From RGIG5579 sp045601445 (GTDB taxonomy: Bacteria > Bacillota > Clostridia > Oscillospirales > SIG627): 7,961 nucleotides of DNA. How positions within the stretch are numbered: position 1 is the stretch's first letter; every line of letters starts with the position of its first letter. The stretch is from NCBI GenBank assembly GCA_045601445.1, contig JAZRZQ010000113.1:1-7961 (forward strand), given 5' to 3'. Made by a program: the position numbers and the translations under genes. The notes beneath the pieces were generated by a model. It made no database searches. It had not been told where the DNA came from and was given only the letters and a program-made list of their open reading frames with translations. This document shows positions 1 to 6,300 of the stretch, in pieces.

Positions 1-535
1 AGGTAACAAAAATACCAAGCTGTGCCGCGGCACCGAGAAGAAGACTCTTCGGATTGGCAATGAGAGGACCGAAGTCGGTCATCGCGCCGATTCCGAGGAA
101 GATCAGACAGGGATAAATACCCAATTTGACGCCGAGATACAGATAATCGATCAAGCCTGCAGCACCGGAAGAAAACATTTCCCAATGAACGTGTCCGTCA
201 GCAAAAAGCTCTGCGTGATACATTTCGCTGCCGGGAAGGTTCGTTAAGAGCATACCGAAAGCGATCGGAAGAAGAAGCAGCGGCTCAAATTTCTTCACAA
301 TGGCAAGATACATCAAAACGAAGGAAACAAGGATCATAACAAGCGCCTTCCAATTTCCCCCGGAAAGAAGCTGAGAGAGACCGGTATCGTTTAAAAAATC
401 CTTAATAACCTCTACCGGTGAAAATACTTCATCGGTATTTATGTCCTGTCCTCCCTGCACATCCTCGGCGAAAACAGGAATGGAAAGTGTAAAAAGCAGG
501 GAGAGAGTAAGTAAAATTACGAGAAATTTTTTCAT
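1..535 (-). CDS. Na+-translocating decarboxylase, beta subunit (OadB/MmdB/GcdB family), 3' end beyond window
   Basis: This is the integral-membrane subunit that couples decarboxylation of carboxybiotin to Na+ export. I translated the visible 178 codons by hand. After a basic, hydrophobic N-terminus ending in PVFA-ED (residues ~1-24, signal-peptide-like) and a short polar stretch come family hallmarks: a helix with VMILV and MYLAI, then FEPLLLLPIAFG, TNLPG, GAMTDFGPLIANP and LLLGAAAQLGIF. The family is normally about 370-430 residues, so roughly half is visible; the rest lies left of position 1. It is the third gene of a minus-strand operon, 12 nt after the biotin-carrier stop. No Shine-Dalgarno sequence precedes its ATG (535-533), which suggests translational coupling. 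The family call is firm. The substrate (oxaloacetate, methylmalonyl-CoA, glutaconyl-CoA or malonate) cannot be told from this subunit. Confidence 0.93.
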   Translation of the reverse strand, partial: MKKFLVILLTLSLLFTLSIPVFAEDVQGGQDINTDEVFSPVEVIKDFLNDTGLSQLLSGGNWKALVMILVSFVLMYLAIVKKFEPLLLLPIAFGMLLTNLPGSEMYHAELFADGHVHWEMFSSGAAGLIDYLYLGVKLGIYPCLIFLGIGAMTDFGPLIANPKSLLLGAAAQLGIFVT

Positions 536-547
536 AGTAATTTATTA

Positions 548-886
548 TTACGCAATGGTGCAAAGATGAGATCCGGACTCAACGGTAGCTCCCTTGGTAA
601 CGGAAACGGCGGAAACGGTTCCGTCAACGGGAGACATAATCTCATTTTCCATCTTCATAGCTTCGAGAATGAAGAGCACGTCGCCCTTTTTCACGCTCTG
701 TCCTGCAGAAACGTTAACCGCAAGAATCGTGCCGGGCATCGGAGCGTTGATTACTTCGCCACCGGCAGGAGCGGGTGCGGGAGCGGCGGCAGGAGCGGCG
801 GTTGCAACGGGCTGTGCAGCGCCGTCGATCAGTTCAATCTCAACTTCATAAGAAGTTCCGTTTACGTTTACACGATATTTTTTCAT
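548..886 (-). CDS. Biotin carboxyl carrier protein of Na+-pumping decarboxylase (MmdC/GcdC type)
   Basis: This 112-residue protein carries the CO2 group on biotin from the carboxyltransferase to the membrane pump. Residues 1-22 form a short beta-rich start (MKKYRVNVNGTSYEVEIEL). Residues 23-42 are a flexible Ala/Pro linker. Residues 43-112 are a biotinyl/lipoyl domain with PMPGTI at 49-54 and the biotinylation motif EAMKMEN, where Lys78 is the expected biotin site. In many decarboxylases this domain is the C-terminus of the alpha subunit; here it is a separate protein, as in methylmalonyl-CoA and glutaconyl-CoA decarboxylases. GGAG (895-898 on the complement) sits 8 nt before the ATG. The gene lies 22 nt after the OadG-like gene and 12 nt before the beta subunit, so the three are probably one transcript. 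An acetyl-CoA carboxylase AccB is unlikely given these neighbours. Confidence 0.93.
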   Translation of the reverse strand: MKKYRVNVNGTSYEVEIELIDGAAQPVATAAPAAAPAPAPAGGEVINAPMPGTILAVNVSAGQSVKKGDVLFILEAMKMENEIMSPVDGTVSAVSVTKGATVESGSHLCTIA

Positions 887-908
887 TTTAGTATCTCCTT
901 TTTGTCAG

Positions 909-1196
909 TTAAATTTTTTTGATGGAAACAATGCGAATTCCGTCGACGTCAACACCGCATTCCTCGGCAATGGCAACGCCGATCGCCGCAATGATTTCCT
1001 GTCTGTTTGCGGCAACGGGGGCTGCGGGAGCAGCCTGAATGGGTTTGGGCTGCGAAATCGGAGTTTCGGATTCTTTGTTTTTTTCGCTAAGAGCGCAGAT
1101 TGCACCGAGAATTTTGCATAAAAAGATAATGCAAATCAACCCGATGAAAACCGTCGAAAGGCCCATAGCAATTACGAACCAGCTTGGGATTGCCAT
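909..1196 (-). CDS. OadG-family small membrane subunit of Na+-pumping decarboxylase (gamma/delta)
   Basis: This 95-residue protein belongs to the OadG family, the single-helix subunit that assembles the carboxyltransferase with the Na+ pump. It has one membrane helix near the N-terminus (about residues 5-32, MGLSTVFIGLICIIFL). A charged and then Pro/Ala-rich linker follows (about 38-64). The conserved-looking C-terminal segment is IIAAIGVAIAEECGVD followed by IRIVSIKKI, a typical OadG-type ending. A strong ribosome site (AAGGAGG, complement of 1203-1209) lies 6 nt before the ATG. It is the first gene of the operon OadG-like, biotin carrier, beta subunit. The promoter just upstream overlaps a Rex-like operator. 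The call rests on topology, size, tail motif and context, because OadG proteins diverge strongly in sequence. Confidence 0.85.
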   Translation of the reverse strand: MAIPSWFVIAMGLSTVFIGLICIIFLCKILGAICALSEKNKESETPISQPKPIQAAPAAPVAANRQEIIAAIGVAIAEECGVDVDGIRIVSIKKI

Positions 1197-1218
1197 AATC
1201 TTCCTCCTTAAAAACTAA

Positions 1219-1236
1219 TTGTTAACATTTTAACGC
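1219..1236. promoter_or_regulatory. Candidate Rex (redox-sensing repressor) operator
   Basis: The plus strand reads TTGTTAACATTTTAACGC. The known clostridial Rex consensus is TTGTTAA-N4-TTAACAA. The left half matches 7 of 7 and the right half 5 of 7, giving an inverted repeat GTTAA-CATT-TTAAC. It covers the -10 box and probable start site of the decarboxylase promoter, where a bound repressor would block RNA polymerase. Rex senses the NADH/NAD+ ratio and controls fermentation genes in Firmicutes, which fits an anaerobic decarboxylase. No rex gene is in the window. Confidence 0.45.
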
Positions 1237-1255
1237 AACTTTTTTTCAAATTCAA
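1227..1255 (-). promoter_or_regulatory. Sigma-A-type promoter of the decarboxylase operon
   Basis: On the minus strand TTGAAT (1255-1250) and TAAAAT (1232-1227) are separated by exactly 17 bases. Transcription would start near 1220, giving a leader of about 24 nt before the OadG-like ATG at 1196. The -10 box lies inside the Rex-like operator at 1219-1236. This was assigned by eye; the DNA is AT-rich, so chance matches are possible. Confidence 0.55.
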
Positions 1256-1299
1256 TATGAAATTATGTTTTTCCACAAATTAAACAATAATTTACTTAA

Positions 1300-1335
1300 T
1301 TTTGTAAAACGAATTATGAAATTGTTTTTACAAAA
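1300..1335. repeat. 10-bp perfect inverted repeat in the divergent control region
   Basis: TTTTGTAAAA (1300-1309) is matched by its exact complement TTTTACAAAA (1326-1335) across a 16-base spacer. It lies between the two divergent promoters, ending 14 bases before the gltX -35 box. It could bind a dimeric regulator or be chance in AT-rich DNA. It has no GC-rich stem, so a terminator is unlikely. Confidence 0.3.
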
Positions 1336-1349
1336 GCATCAATAGCATA

Positions 1350-1378
1350 TTGAATTTTGTTTTTATTTGTGATACAAT
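1350..1378 (+). promoter_or_regulatory. Sigma-A-type promoter of gltX-glnS
   Basis: TTGAAT (1350-1355) and TACAAT (1373-1378) are separated by 17 bases, a good vegetative promoter. Transcription would start near 1385, leaving about 25 nt before the gltX ATG at 1410. That is too short for a T-box leader. The ribosome site is weak (GGTAGG, 1397-1402, 7 nt before the ATG). Confidence 0.65.
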
Positions 1379-1409
1379 ATTTGGAAATCATTTCTTGGTA
1401 GGTTAACTT

Positions 1410-3092
1410 ATGAATAGAAGACAATTAAATGAAGCGGAGCGAGCCGTGCTGGTAACTCGTTTGTTTCCCAACGTTATCAAAAGCGTTGAGGAAATTGAGG
1501 CACAGTTTCCTCCCAGAAATTTAAAGGAAGGCGCGGTTGTCTCCAGAATGGCGCCCAGTCCAACCGGCTTTGTTCATCTCGGTAATCTCGTTCAAGGACT
1601 GACCTCTGAAAGAATGTGCCATCAAAGCGACGGCGTCTTGTTTCTCCGCGTTGAGGACACGGACGCAAAGAGGGAAGTCCCCGGAGCAATTGAAACCTTG
1701 ATATCGTCCCTGTCACACTACGGTATCTGCTTTGACGAGGGTGCGACTCTTGACGGAGATGCCGGTCAATACGGTCCGTACCGTCAGCGACAAAGAAAAG
1801 AGATCTATCACGTCTACGCAAAAAAGCTTTTGCTGGAAGGTCTTGCCTATCCCTGCTTTTGCACCGAGGAGGAGCTTTCCGAAATTCACGAGCAACAGGA
1901 AGCACAAAAGGCAAATTTCGGCTATTTCGGCCCATGGGCAAAATGGCGCGATGCTTCTCTTGAGGATATTATTCATCAGCTTGACGAGAATCATCCGTGG
2001 GTGCTGCGTTTTCGCTCTACCGGCTCGATTGAAAACAAGATCAAATTTACCGATTTGATTAAAGGCACGATGGAAGTGACCGAAAATGATATTGACCACG
2101 TCCTCTTAAAATCAGACGGAATCCCGACCTATCATTTTGCACACGCCGTGGATGACCATTTGATGCACACGACTCACGTAGTCCGCGGCGATGAGTGGCT
2201 TTCGACTCTTCCGTTCCACCTTCAACTGTTTCGCGCACTTGGCTTTAAGACACCCAAGTATTTGCACATCGGCCCGTTGATGAAGATGGACGGAAGCTCT
2301 AAGAGAAAGTTATCAAAGAGAAAAGACCCTGAATTGGCGCTGACCTATTATCGTTCCGAGGGCTTTCCTACTGCCTCTGTCTACGAGTACATCCTCACCA
2401 TTCTTAATTCAAATTTTGAAGATTGGCGAAGAGCAAACCCCAAGGAACCGACTGACCGTTTCCCGTTCTCCTACAAGAAGATGAACCCGGCCGGATCGCT
2501 GTTCGATGCCATGAAGCTTCTGGACGTTTCTAAAAACGTGATCAGCAGAATGTCGGCCGAGCGGGTTTATGATGAGGTTCTGAATTGGACAGAGGAGTTT
2601 GATGCCGAGCTTTATCAGCTTTTAAAGTCCGATCGAGAAAAGGCGATCGCCATTTTGTCCATCGGTCGCGGAGGAGACAAGCCGCGCAAGGACATCGCCA
2701 CTTGGCGTGAGATCCGCTCATATCTCGGCTTTTTCTATGATGAGCTTTTTGAGATCGCAGATCCCTTATCCGAGAATCTTGATCTCTCCGACGCGATTGA
2801 GATCCTCAGCTGCTATGAATCTCGCTATGATGAAACTGCGGATTCAAACGCTTGGTTTGAGGATATCACTGCGATCGCCGTTGAGCTTGGCTTTGCCGCA
2901 AAGCCGAAGGAATACAAGCAAAATCCCGAGGCGTATAAGGGCCACGTTGGTGACGTCAGCATGGTGCTGCGGCTTGCTGTTTCAGGCAAAACGGCATCAC
3001 CCGATCTGTATTCTGTGATGAAGATTTTAGGAAAAGAAGCCGTGTTGCGTCGCATACGCTCGTACCGTGACACGTTGATGGAAAAGGAGTAA
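1410..3092 (+). CDS. gltX: Glutamate-tRNA ligase (GluRS), long clostridial-type form
   Basis: Class I aminoacyl-tRNA synthetase that charges tRNA(Glu) with glutamate using ATP. The HIGH-type motif is PSPTGFVHLGNL (residues 49-60). LRVEDTDAKRE follows (79-89), then VVRGDEWLSTLPFH (257-270). The KMSKS-type loop is KLSKRKD (300-306). The C-terminal part (about 340-560) is the anticodon-binding region and includes VMKILGKEAVLRRIR (536-550). At 560 residues it is about 90 longer than E. coli GluRS, with an N-terminal extension of about 45 residues before the Rossmann fold. A CxC pair (C149, C151) sits where E. coli GluRS binds zinc, but no second Cys/His pair follows, so the zinc site looks incomplete. 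The next gene is glnS, 4 nt away. A separate GlnRS would let this enzyme be tRNA(Glu)-specific, but specificity cannot be read by eye. Confidence 0.95.
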   Translation: MNRRQLNEAERAVLVTRLFPNVIKSVEEIEAQFPPRNLKEGAVVSRMAPSPTGFVHLGNLVQGLTSERMCHQSDGVLFLRVEDTDAKREVPGAIETLISSLSHYGICFDEGATLDGDAGQYGPYRQRQRKEIYHVYAKKLLLEGLAYPCFCTEEELSEIHEQQEAQKANFGYFGPWAKWRDASLEDIIHQLDENHPWVLRFRSTGSIENKIKFTDLIKGTMEVTENDIDHVLLKSDGIPTYHFAHAVDDHLMHTTHVVRGDEWLSTLPFHLQLFRALGFKTPKYLHIGPLMKMDGSSKRKLSKRKDPELALTYYRSEGFPTASVYEYILTILNSNFEDWRRANPKEPTDRFPFSYKKMNPAGSLFDAMKLLDVSKNVISRMSAERVYDEVLNWTEEFDAELYQLLKSDREKAIAILSIGRGGDKPRKDIATWREIRSYLGFFYDELFEIADPLSENLDLSDAIEILSCYESRYDETADSNAWFEDITAIAVELGFAAKPKEYKQNPEAYKGHVGDVSMVLRLAVSGKTASPDLYSVMKILGKEAVLRRIRSYRDTLMEKE

Positions 3093-3096
3093 AGCT

Positions 3097-4749
3097 ATGG
3101 AAGAAAACATGAACACAAATTTTCTTCAGGAAATTATTGAAAAAGATCTCGCGGACGGCGTGATCGACCGCTTGCACACCCGCTTCCCCCCCGAGCCGAA
3201 CGGATATCTGCACATCGGCAGCGCAAAGGCGATCTATATCAATGCGATGTCTGCTAAGCGCTACGGCGGGTTGTTCAATCTTCGCTACGACGATACCAAC
3301 CCCGTGAAGGAAGATGATGAATACGTTCAGAGCATTTACGAGGATCTGAATTGGCTCGGTGCAACGCCGACGGGCGGCGTGTTTTACGGCTCGGATTACT
3401 TCGATAAGTGCTATGAATTTGCCGTTCAGCTCATCCGTCAAGGGGATGCCTACGTTTGTGATCTGAATGCCGATCAAATGAGAGAGTACCGCGGCACTCT
3501 GACCGAACCCGGCAAGAACAGCCCTTATCGTGAACGCAGTGTTGAGGAAAATCTCGCGCTCTTCGAGCGTATGAAGAACGGTGAGTTTCCGGACGGTGCT
3601 TGCACGCTTCGCGCTAAAATTGATATGGCCTCTGCCAACATGAATATGCGCGACCCCGCCATTTACCGTATTTCTCATACCTCGCATCACCGTCAAGGCG
3701 ATAAATGGTGCATCTATCCTTTGTACGACTTTGCTCATCCCATTCAGGATGCTCTCGAGGGGATTACTCATTCGATGTGCTCGATTGAATTCGAGAATCA
3801 CAGACCTCTCTACGATTGGGTCGTGGATCATATCGGTTTTGAAAAGAAGCCGCACCAATATGAGTTTGCCAGACTTAACGTGACGCATACCGTGATGAGT
3901 AAGCGCTATTTGCGCCAGCTTGTCGAGACGGGTGTTGTAGACGGATGGGATGATCCCCGTATGCCCACGCTTTGCGGCTTGCGCAGAAGAGGCTATACGC
4001 CCTCGGCTATTTTTGAATTTGTCAAGCGCGCAGGCATCTCCAAAGCGTACAGTATCGTTGATATCGGTCTTCTGGAGCATTGTATCCGCGACGAACTCAA
4101 CTTCAAAGCGCAGAGAAGAATTGCCGTTTTAGATCCGATCAAGGTTGTCATTGAAAACTATCCCGAGGGAAAGGTTGAGTATTTCCCACAGAATAACAAC
4201 CCGAATGATGAAAACGCGGGTGTACGTATGGTTCCTTTCACGAAGGAAATCTTCATTGAGCGTGGCGATTTCCGAACCGAAAAGGTGCCCAAATTCCACC
4301 GTCTTTATCCCGAGAACGAAGTTCGTCTCATGGGCTCGTACGTCATCAAGTGCGTCGGTTATGAAACGGATGAAAACGGAGAGGTCAATTTGATTCGCTG
4401 CACCGCTGACCTCGAAACGGGCGGAAAGAATCCTTCTGACGGCAGAAAGATCAAGGGTACGATCCATTGGCTTTCTTCCGAGCATTGCATAGATGCAGAC
4501 GTTTATAAATTCGGTAGACTTTTCACCGAGGAAAATCTCATCGCGCTTCCCGAAGGCAAAACCTACGGTGACTATCTGAATCCCGATTCCAAGGAGCTTC
4601 TTGTCGGCTGTAAGCTGGAGGAATGCTTGAAAGATGCAAAGCCCGGCGATCGCTTCCAATTCGTTCGCAACGGCTACTTCTGTAAGGATACGAAGCACGA
4701 GAACACCTTCAACGGCATCGTTGAACTCAAAGACAGCAAAGGAAAATAA
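3097..4749 (+). CDS. glnS: Glutamine-tRNA ligase (GlnRS)
   Basis: Class I synthetase that charges tRNA(Gln) directly with glutamine. At 550 residues it is close to the 554 of E. coli GlnRS. The N-terminus has NFLQEIIEKDL. The HIGH-type motif is PPEPNGYLHIGSAKA (31-45), followed by YDDTNP (65-70). The KMSKS loop is VMSKRYL (266-272). DDPRMPTLCGLRRRGY (285-300) and the C-terminal beta-barrel motif GTIHWL (454-459) are typical of GlnRS rather than GluRS. AAGGAG (3084-3089), inside the end of gltX, lies 7 nt before the ATG and supports this start over the ATG at codon 5. The two synthetases form an operon ended by the hairpin at 4758-4794. Bacterial GlnRS is thought to have a eukaryotic origin, and many Firmicutes lack it and use GatCAB instead. 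Confidence 0.97.
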   Translation: MEENMNTNFLQEIIEKDLADGVIDRLHTRFPPEPNGYLHIGSAKAIYINAMSAKRYGGLFNLRYDDTNPVKEDDEYVQSIYEDLNWLGATPTGGVFYGSDYFDKCYEFAVQLIRQGDAYVCDLNADQMREYRGTLTEPGKNSPYRERSVEENLALFERMKNGEFPDGACTLRAKIDMASANMNMRDPAIYRISHTSHHRQGDKWCIYPLYDFAHPIQDALEGITHSMCSIEFENHRPLYDWVVDHIGFEKKPHQYEFARLNVTHTVMSKRYLRQLVETGVVDGWDDPRMPTLCGLRRRGYTPSAIFEFVKRAGISKAYSIVDIGLLEHCIRDELNFKAQRRIAVLDPIKVVIENYPEGKVEYFPQNNNPNDENAGVRMVPFTKEIFIERGDFRTEKVPKFHRLYPENEVRLMGSYVIKCVGYETDENGEVNLIRCTADLETGGKNPSDGRKIKGTIHWLSSEHCIDADVYKFGRLFTEENLIALPEGKTYGDYLNPDSKELLVGCKLEECLKDAKPGDRFQFVRNGYFCKDTKHENTFNGIVELKDSKGK

Positions 4750-4757
4750 AACAACGT

Positions 4758-4794
4758 AAAAAAATAGAACCGATCACTCGGTTCTATTTTTTTT
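4758..4794. terminator. Bidirectional intrinsic terminator between convergent operons
   Basis: AAAATAGAACCGA (4761-4773) pairs perfectly with TCGGTTCTATTTT (4778-4790) around a TCAC loop. A-U pairs extend the stem to 16 bp (4758-4793). The plus strand ends in a T run to 4794; the minus strand ends in an equal T run from the A tract at 4758-4764. It lies 8 nt after the glnS stop and 10 nt after the stop of the converging small membrane gene, so it can serve both. Confidence 0.93.
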
Positions 4795-4804
4795 GATAAG
4801 AAAT

Positions 4805-5131
4805 TTATTCGGGCTGAGCCTCGGTTGCGCTCTCGTCCGAGATCGTAAAGTTGATGTCGTCGGCAGAGCTTTCTTCGAAGAAGCCATCGTCACAGCAATC
4901 GCAGGAATCACTGCACCATTCTGCACCGTCGTAGGCGAGCTTATCGTTCTTGGCTTCCATATACTCATTGTAGAGGAGGTAGGCACCGCCAAGACCGCCG
5001 AGAATACCCAAACCGAGAAAAGCGCGGGAAAGTTCTTTCTTGCGATCCGCATAGACGAATGACAAAACAAGGCTTGTGAAGGACTGTGCGACGAGGCAAA
5101 TTGCGATAATAAATTTGGTTTTTCTGGACAT
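4805..5131 (-). CDS. Small two-helix membrane protein with Cys/acidic tail, function unknown
   Basis: I do not recognise this 108-residue protein. It has two hydrophobic segments, about residues 6-27 (FIIAICLVAQSF...) and 37-54 (AFLGLGILGGLGGAYLLY, glycine-rich), joined by a charged loop DRKKEL. By the positive-inside rule the short loop would be cytoplasmic, which is a weak prediction. The tail (about 55-108) is strongly acidic and holds a tight cysteine group, WCSDSCDCCDD (C73, C77, C79, C80), which could bind metal or form disulfides. A ribosome site (AAGGAG) lies about 9 nt before the ATG. The gene starts 17 nt after the prfB stop on the same strand, so the two are probably co-transcribed, and the shared terminator follows its stop. 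Reality as a gene is supported by spacing, ribosome site and coherent topology; function is open. Confidence 0.75.
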   Translation of the reverse strand: MSRKTKFIIAICLVAQSFTSLVLSFVYADRKKELSRAFLGLGILGGLGGAYLLYNEYMEAKNDKLAYDGAEWCSDSCDCCDDGFFEESSADDINFTISDESATEAQPE

Positions 5132-5148
5132 CGTGTTTTTCTCCTTTT

Positions 5149-6267
5149 TTACTTTTTATTTTCACCCGATTTTGCAATCAGATAAGCATTCATAAATTCG
5201 TCGAGATAGCCATCCATCACTTTGTTGATGTCGCCGTTCTCGTGGCCTGTTCTGTGGTCCTTCGCCAAGGTGTAAGGCATAAAGACGTAAGATCGGATCT
5301 GGGCACCCCATTCAATGTTGGTCTTGACACCCTTGATATCCTCGATTTTTTCGAGCTGTTCGCGCTCTTTGATCTCAAGCAGCTTGGATTTGAGCATCTT
5401 CATAGCAACTTCTTTGTTTTGAAGCTGACTTCTTTCGTTCTGACAGCCGACAACAATGCCGGTGGGAATGTGCTTGATACGAATAGCAGAGTCGGTTTTA
5501 TTGACGTGCTGTCCGCCCGCGCCGCTGGCTCGGTGCGCCTCAATCTCGAGATCTTCCTCTCGGATTTCAATTTTGATATTGTCATCAAATTCCGGCATAA
5601 CCTCAACCGAAGAGAAGGAGGTGTGCCGTCTTCCGGAGGAATCAAAAGGGGAGACACGAACCAATCGGTGGACGCCGGACTCGGATTTTAAATATCCGTA
5701 GGCAAATTGACCTTCAACAAGGAAGGTAACGCTCTTGATGCCGGCCTCATCACCGTCAAGATAATCAAGAACCTTGAATTTAAAGCCTCTGCGCTCAGAG
5801 AAGCGCATATACATTCGGTACAGCATTTCCGCCCAATCCTGCGCTTCGGTTCCGCCTGCGCCGGGGTGAATGGAAACAATGGCGTTGTTTCGGTCATATT
5901 CACCCGAAAGCAAAAGCTTAATTTTTTGCTCCTCGTACGAGGCTTCGATGGTACGAATATCGGCTAAAATGTCGTCGGTAAAGCTTTCGTCGTCGTCTTC
6001 AATGGCAAGATCGATCATCTCTACTGTCGAATTATAAAGAGAAACAAGCTCGTCATAATCGCCAAGCGTGTCCTTGTATCCCTTTAATTCCGCCAAAACT
6101 TTTTGGGATTGATCGGGATCATTCCAAAAGTCAGAAGCAGAAGCAAGCTCCTCTAATTTCGCACATTTTTCTTTCAAAGAATCAATATGAAGCGAGGCGG
6201 CCAGTTCATCAAGCTTCGGCTGAAAATCTCGCAGCTGTGTGCGTGCCTGCTCAAGTTGTATAATCAA
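5149..6267 (-). CDS. prfB: Peptide chain release factor 2 (RF2), without programmed frameshift
   Basis: RF2 recognises UGA and UAA stop codons in the ribosomal A site and triggers peptide release. The 372-residue product has the coiled N-terminal domain with DFWNDPDQSQ (46-55), then GAGGTEAQDWAEML (136-149). The stop-recognition tripeptide is SPF (206-208) within RVSPFDSSGRRHTSFSS. The catalytic GGQ is at 251-253 in RASGAGGQHVNKT. I chose the TTG start at 6267 because GGAGG (complement of 6277-6281) lies 9 nt before it. The reading frame extends upstream to a TTG at 6297, but that lies at or before the predicted transcription start. Most prfB genes have an in-frame UGA near codon 25 that needs a +1 shift. 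Here the frame is continuous, with CTT-CAT at codons 26-27 where CTT-TGA-C is expected. The small membrane gene follows 17 nt later. Confidence 0.96.
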   Translation of the reverse strand: MIIQLEQARTQLRDFQPKLDELAASLHIDSLKEKCAKLEELASASDFWNDPDQSQKVLAELKGYKDTLGDYDELVSLYNSTVEMIDLAIEDDDESFTDDILADIRTIEASYEEQKIKLLLSGEYDRNNAIVSIHPGAGGTEAQDWAEMLYRMYMRFSERRGFKFKVLDYLDGDEAGIKSVTFLVEGQFAYGYLKSESGVHRLVRVSPFDSSGRRHTSFSSVEVMPEFDDNIKIEIREEDLEIEAHRASGAGGQHVNKTDSAIRIKHIPTGIVVGCQNERSQLQNKEVAMKMLKSKLLEIKEREQLEKIEDIKGVKTNIEWGAQIRSYVFMPYTLAKDHRTGHENGDINKVMDGYLDEFMNAYLIAKSGENKK

Positions 6268-6300
6268 GGGTAATATCCTCCAAGTTTTTGCTATCAATCT

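Noticed and set aside
22..33. Perfect 12-bp palindrome GTGCCGCGGCAC, partly like a T-box motif
   Set aside because: It encodes part of the conserved GAAAQLG of OadB and lies inside the gene; no leader structure surrounds it.
566..922. Plus-strand open frames opposite the biotin carrier
   Set aside because: They give Gly/Ser/Arg- or Ala-rich products that mirror the Ala/Pro linker of the carrier on the other strand; no ribosome site.
1279..1308. A second possible minus-strand promoter, TTTACA and TTTAAT with 18-base spacing
   Set aside because: The boxes are acceptable, but the start would be about 75 nt from the gene; the 1227-1255 promoter has better spacing and position. A weak secondary start cannot be excluded.
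1303..1317. Resemblance to a CcpA cre site (TGTAAAACGAATTA)
   Set aside because: The spacing between TG and CG is one base too long and the right half does not match the cre consensus.
1385..1409. T-box riboswitch before gltX
   Set aside because: Only about 25 nt lie between the predicted transcription start and the ATG, and no T-box sequence or antiterminator fold is visible in the whole gap.
2956..4080. Long open frame (374 codons) on the minus strand opposite glnS and the end of gltX
   Set aside because: It lies wholly antisense to two certain synthetase genes, has no ribosome site or family-like motif, and is explained by codon bias of the real genes.
6268..6297. Upstream TTG start of prfB adding ten residues
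   Set aside because: That codon lies at or upstream of the predicted transcription start (~6294), and the GGAGG ribosome site would fall inside the coding part; RF2 homologues start near IIQLEQ.
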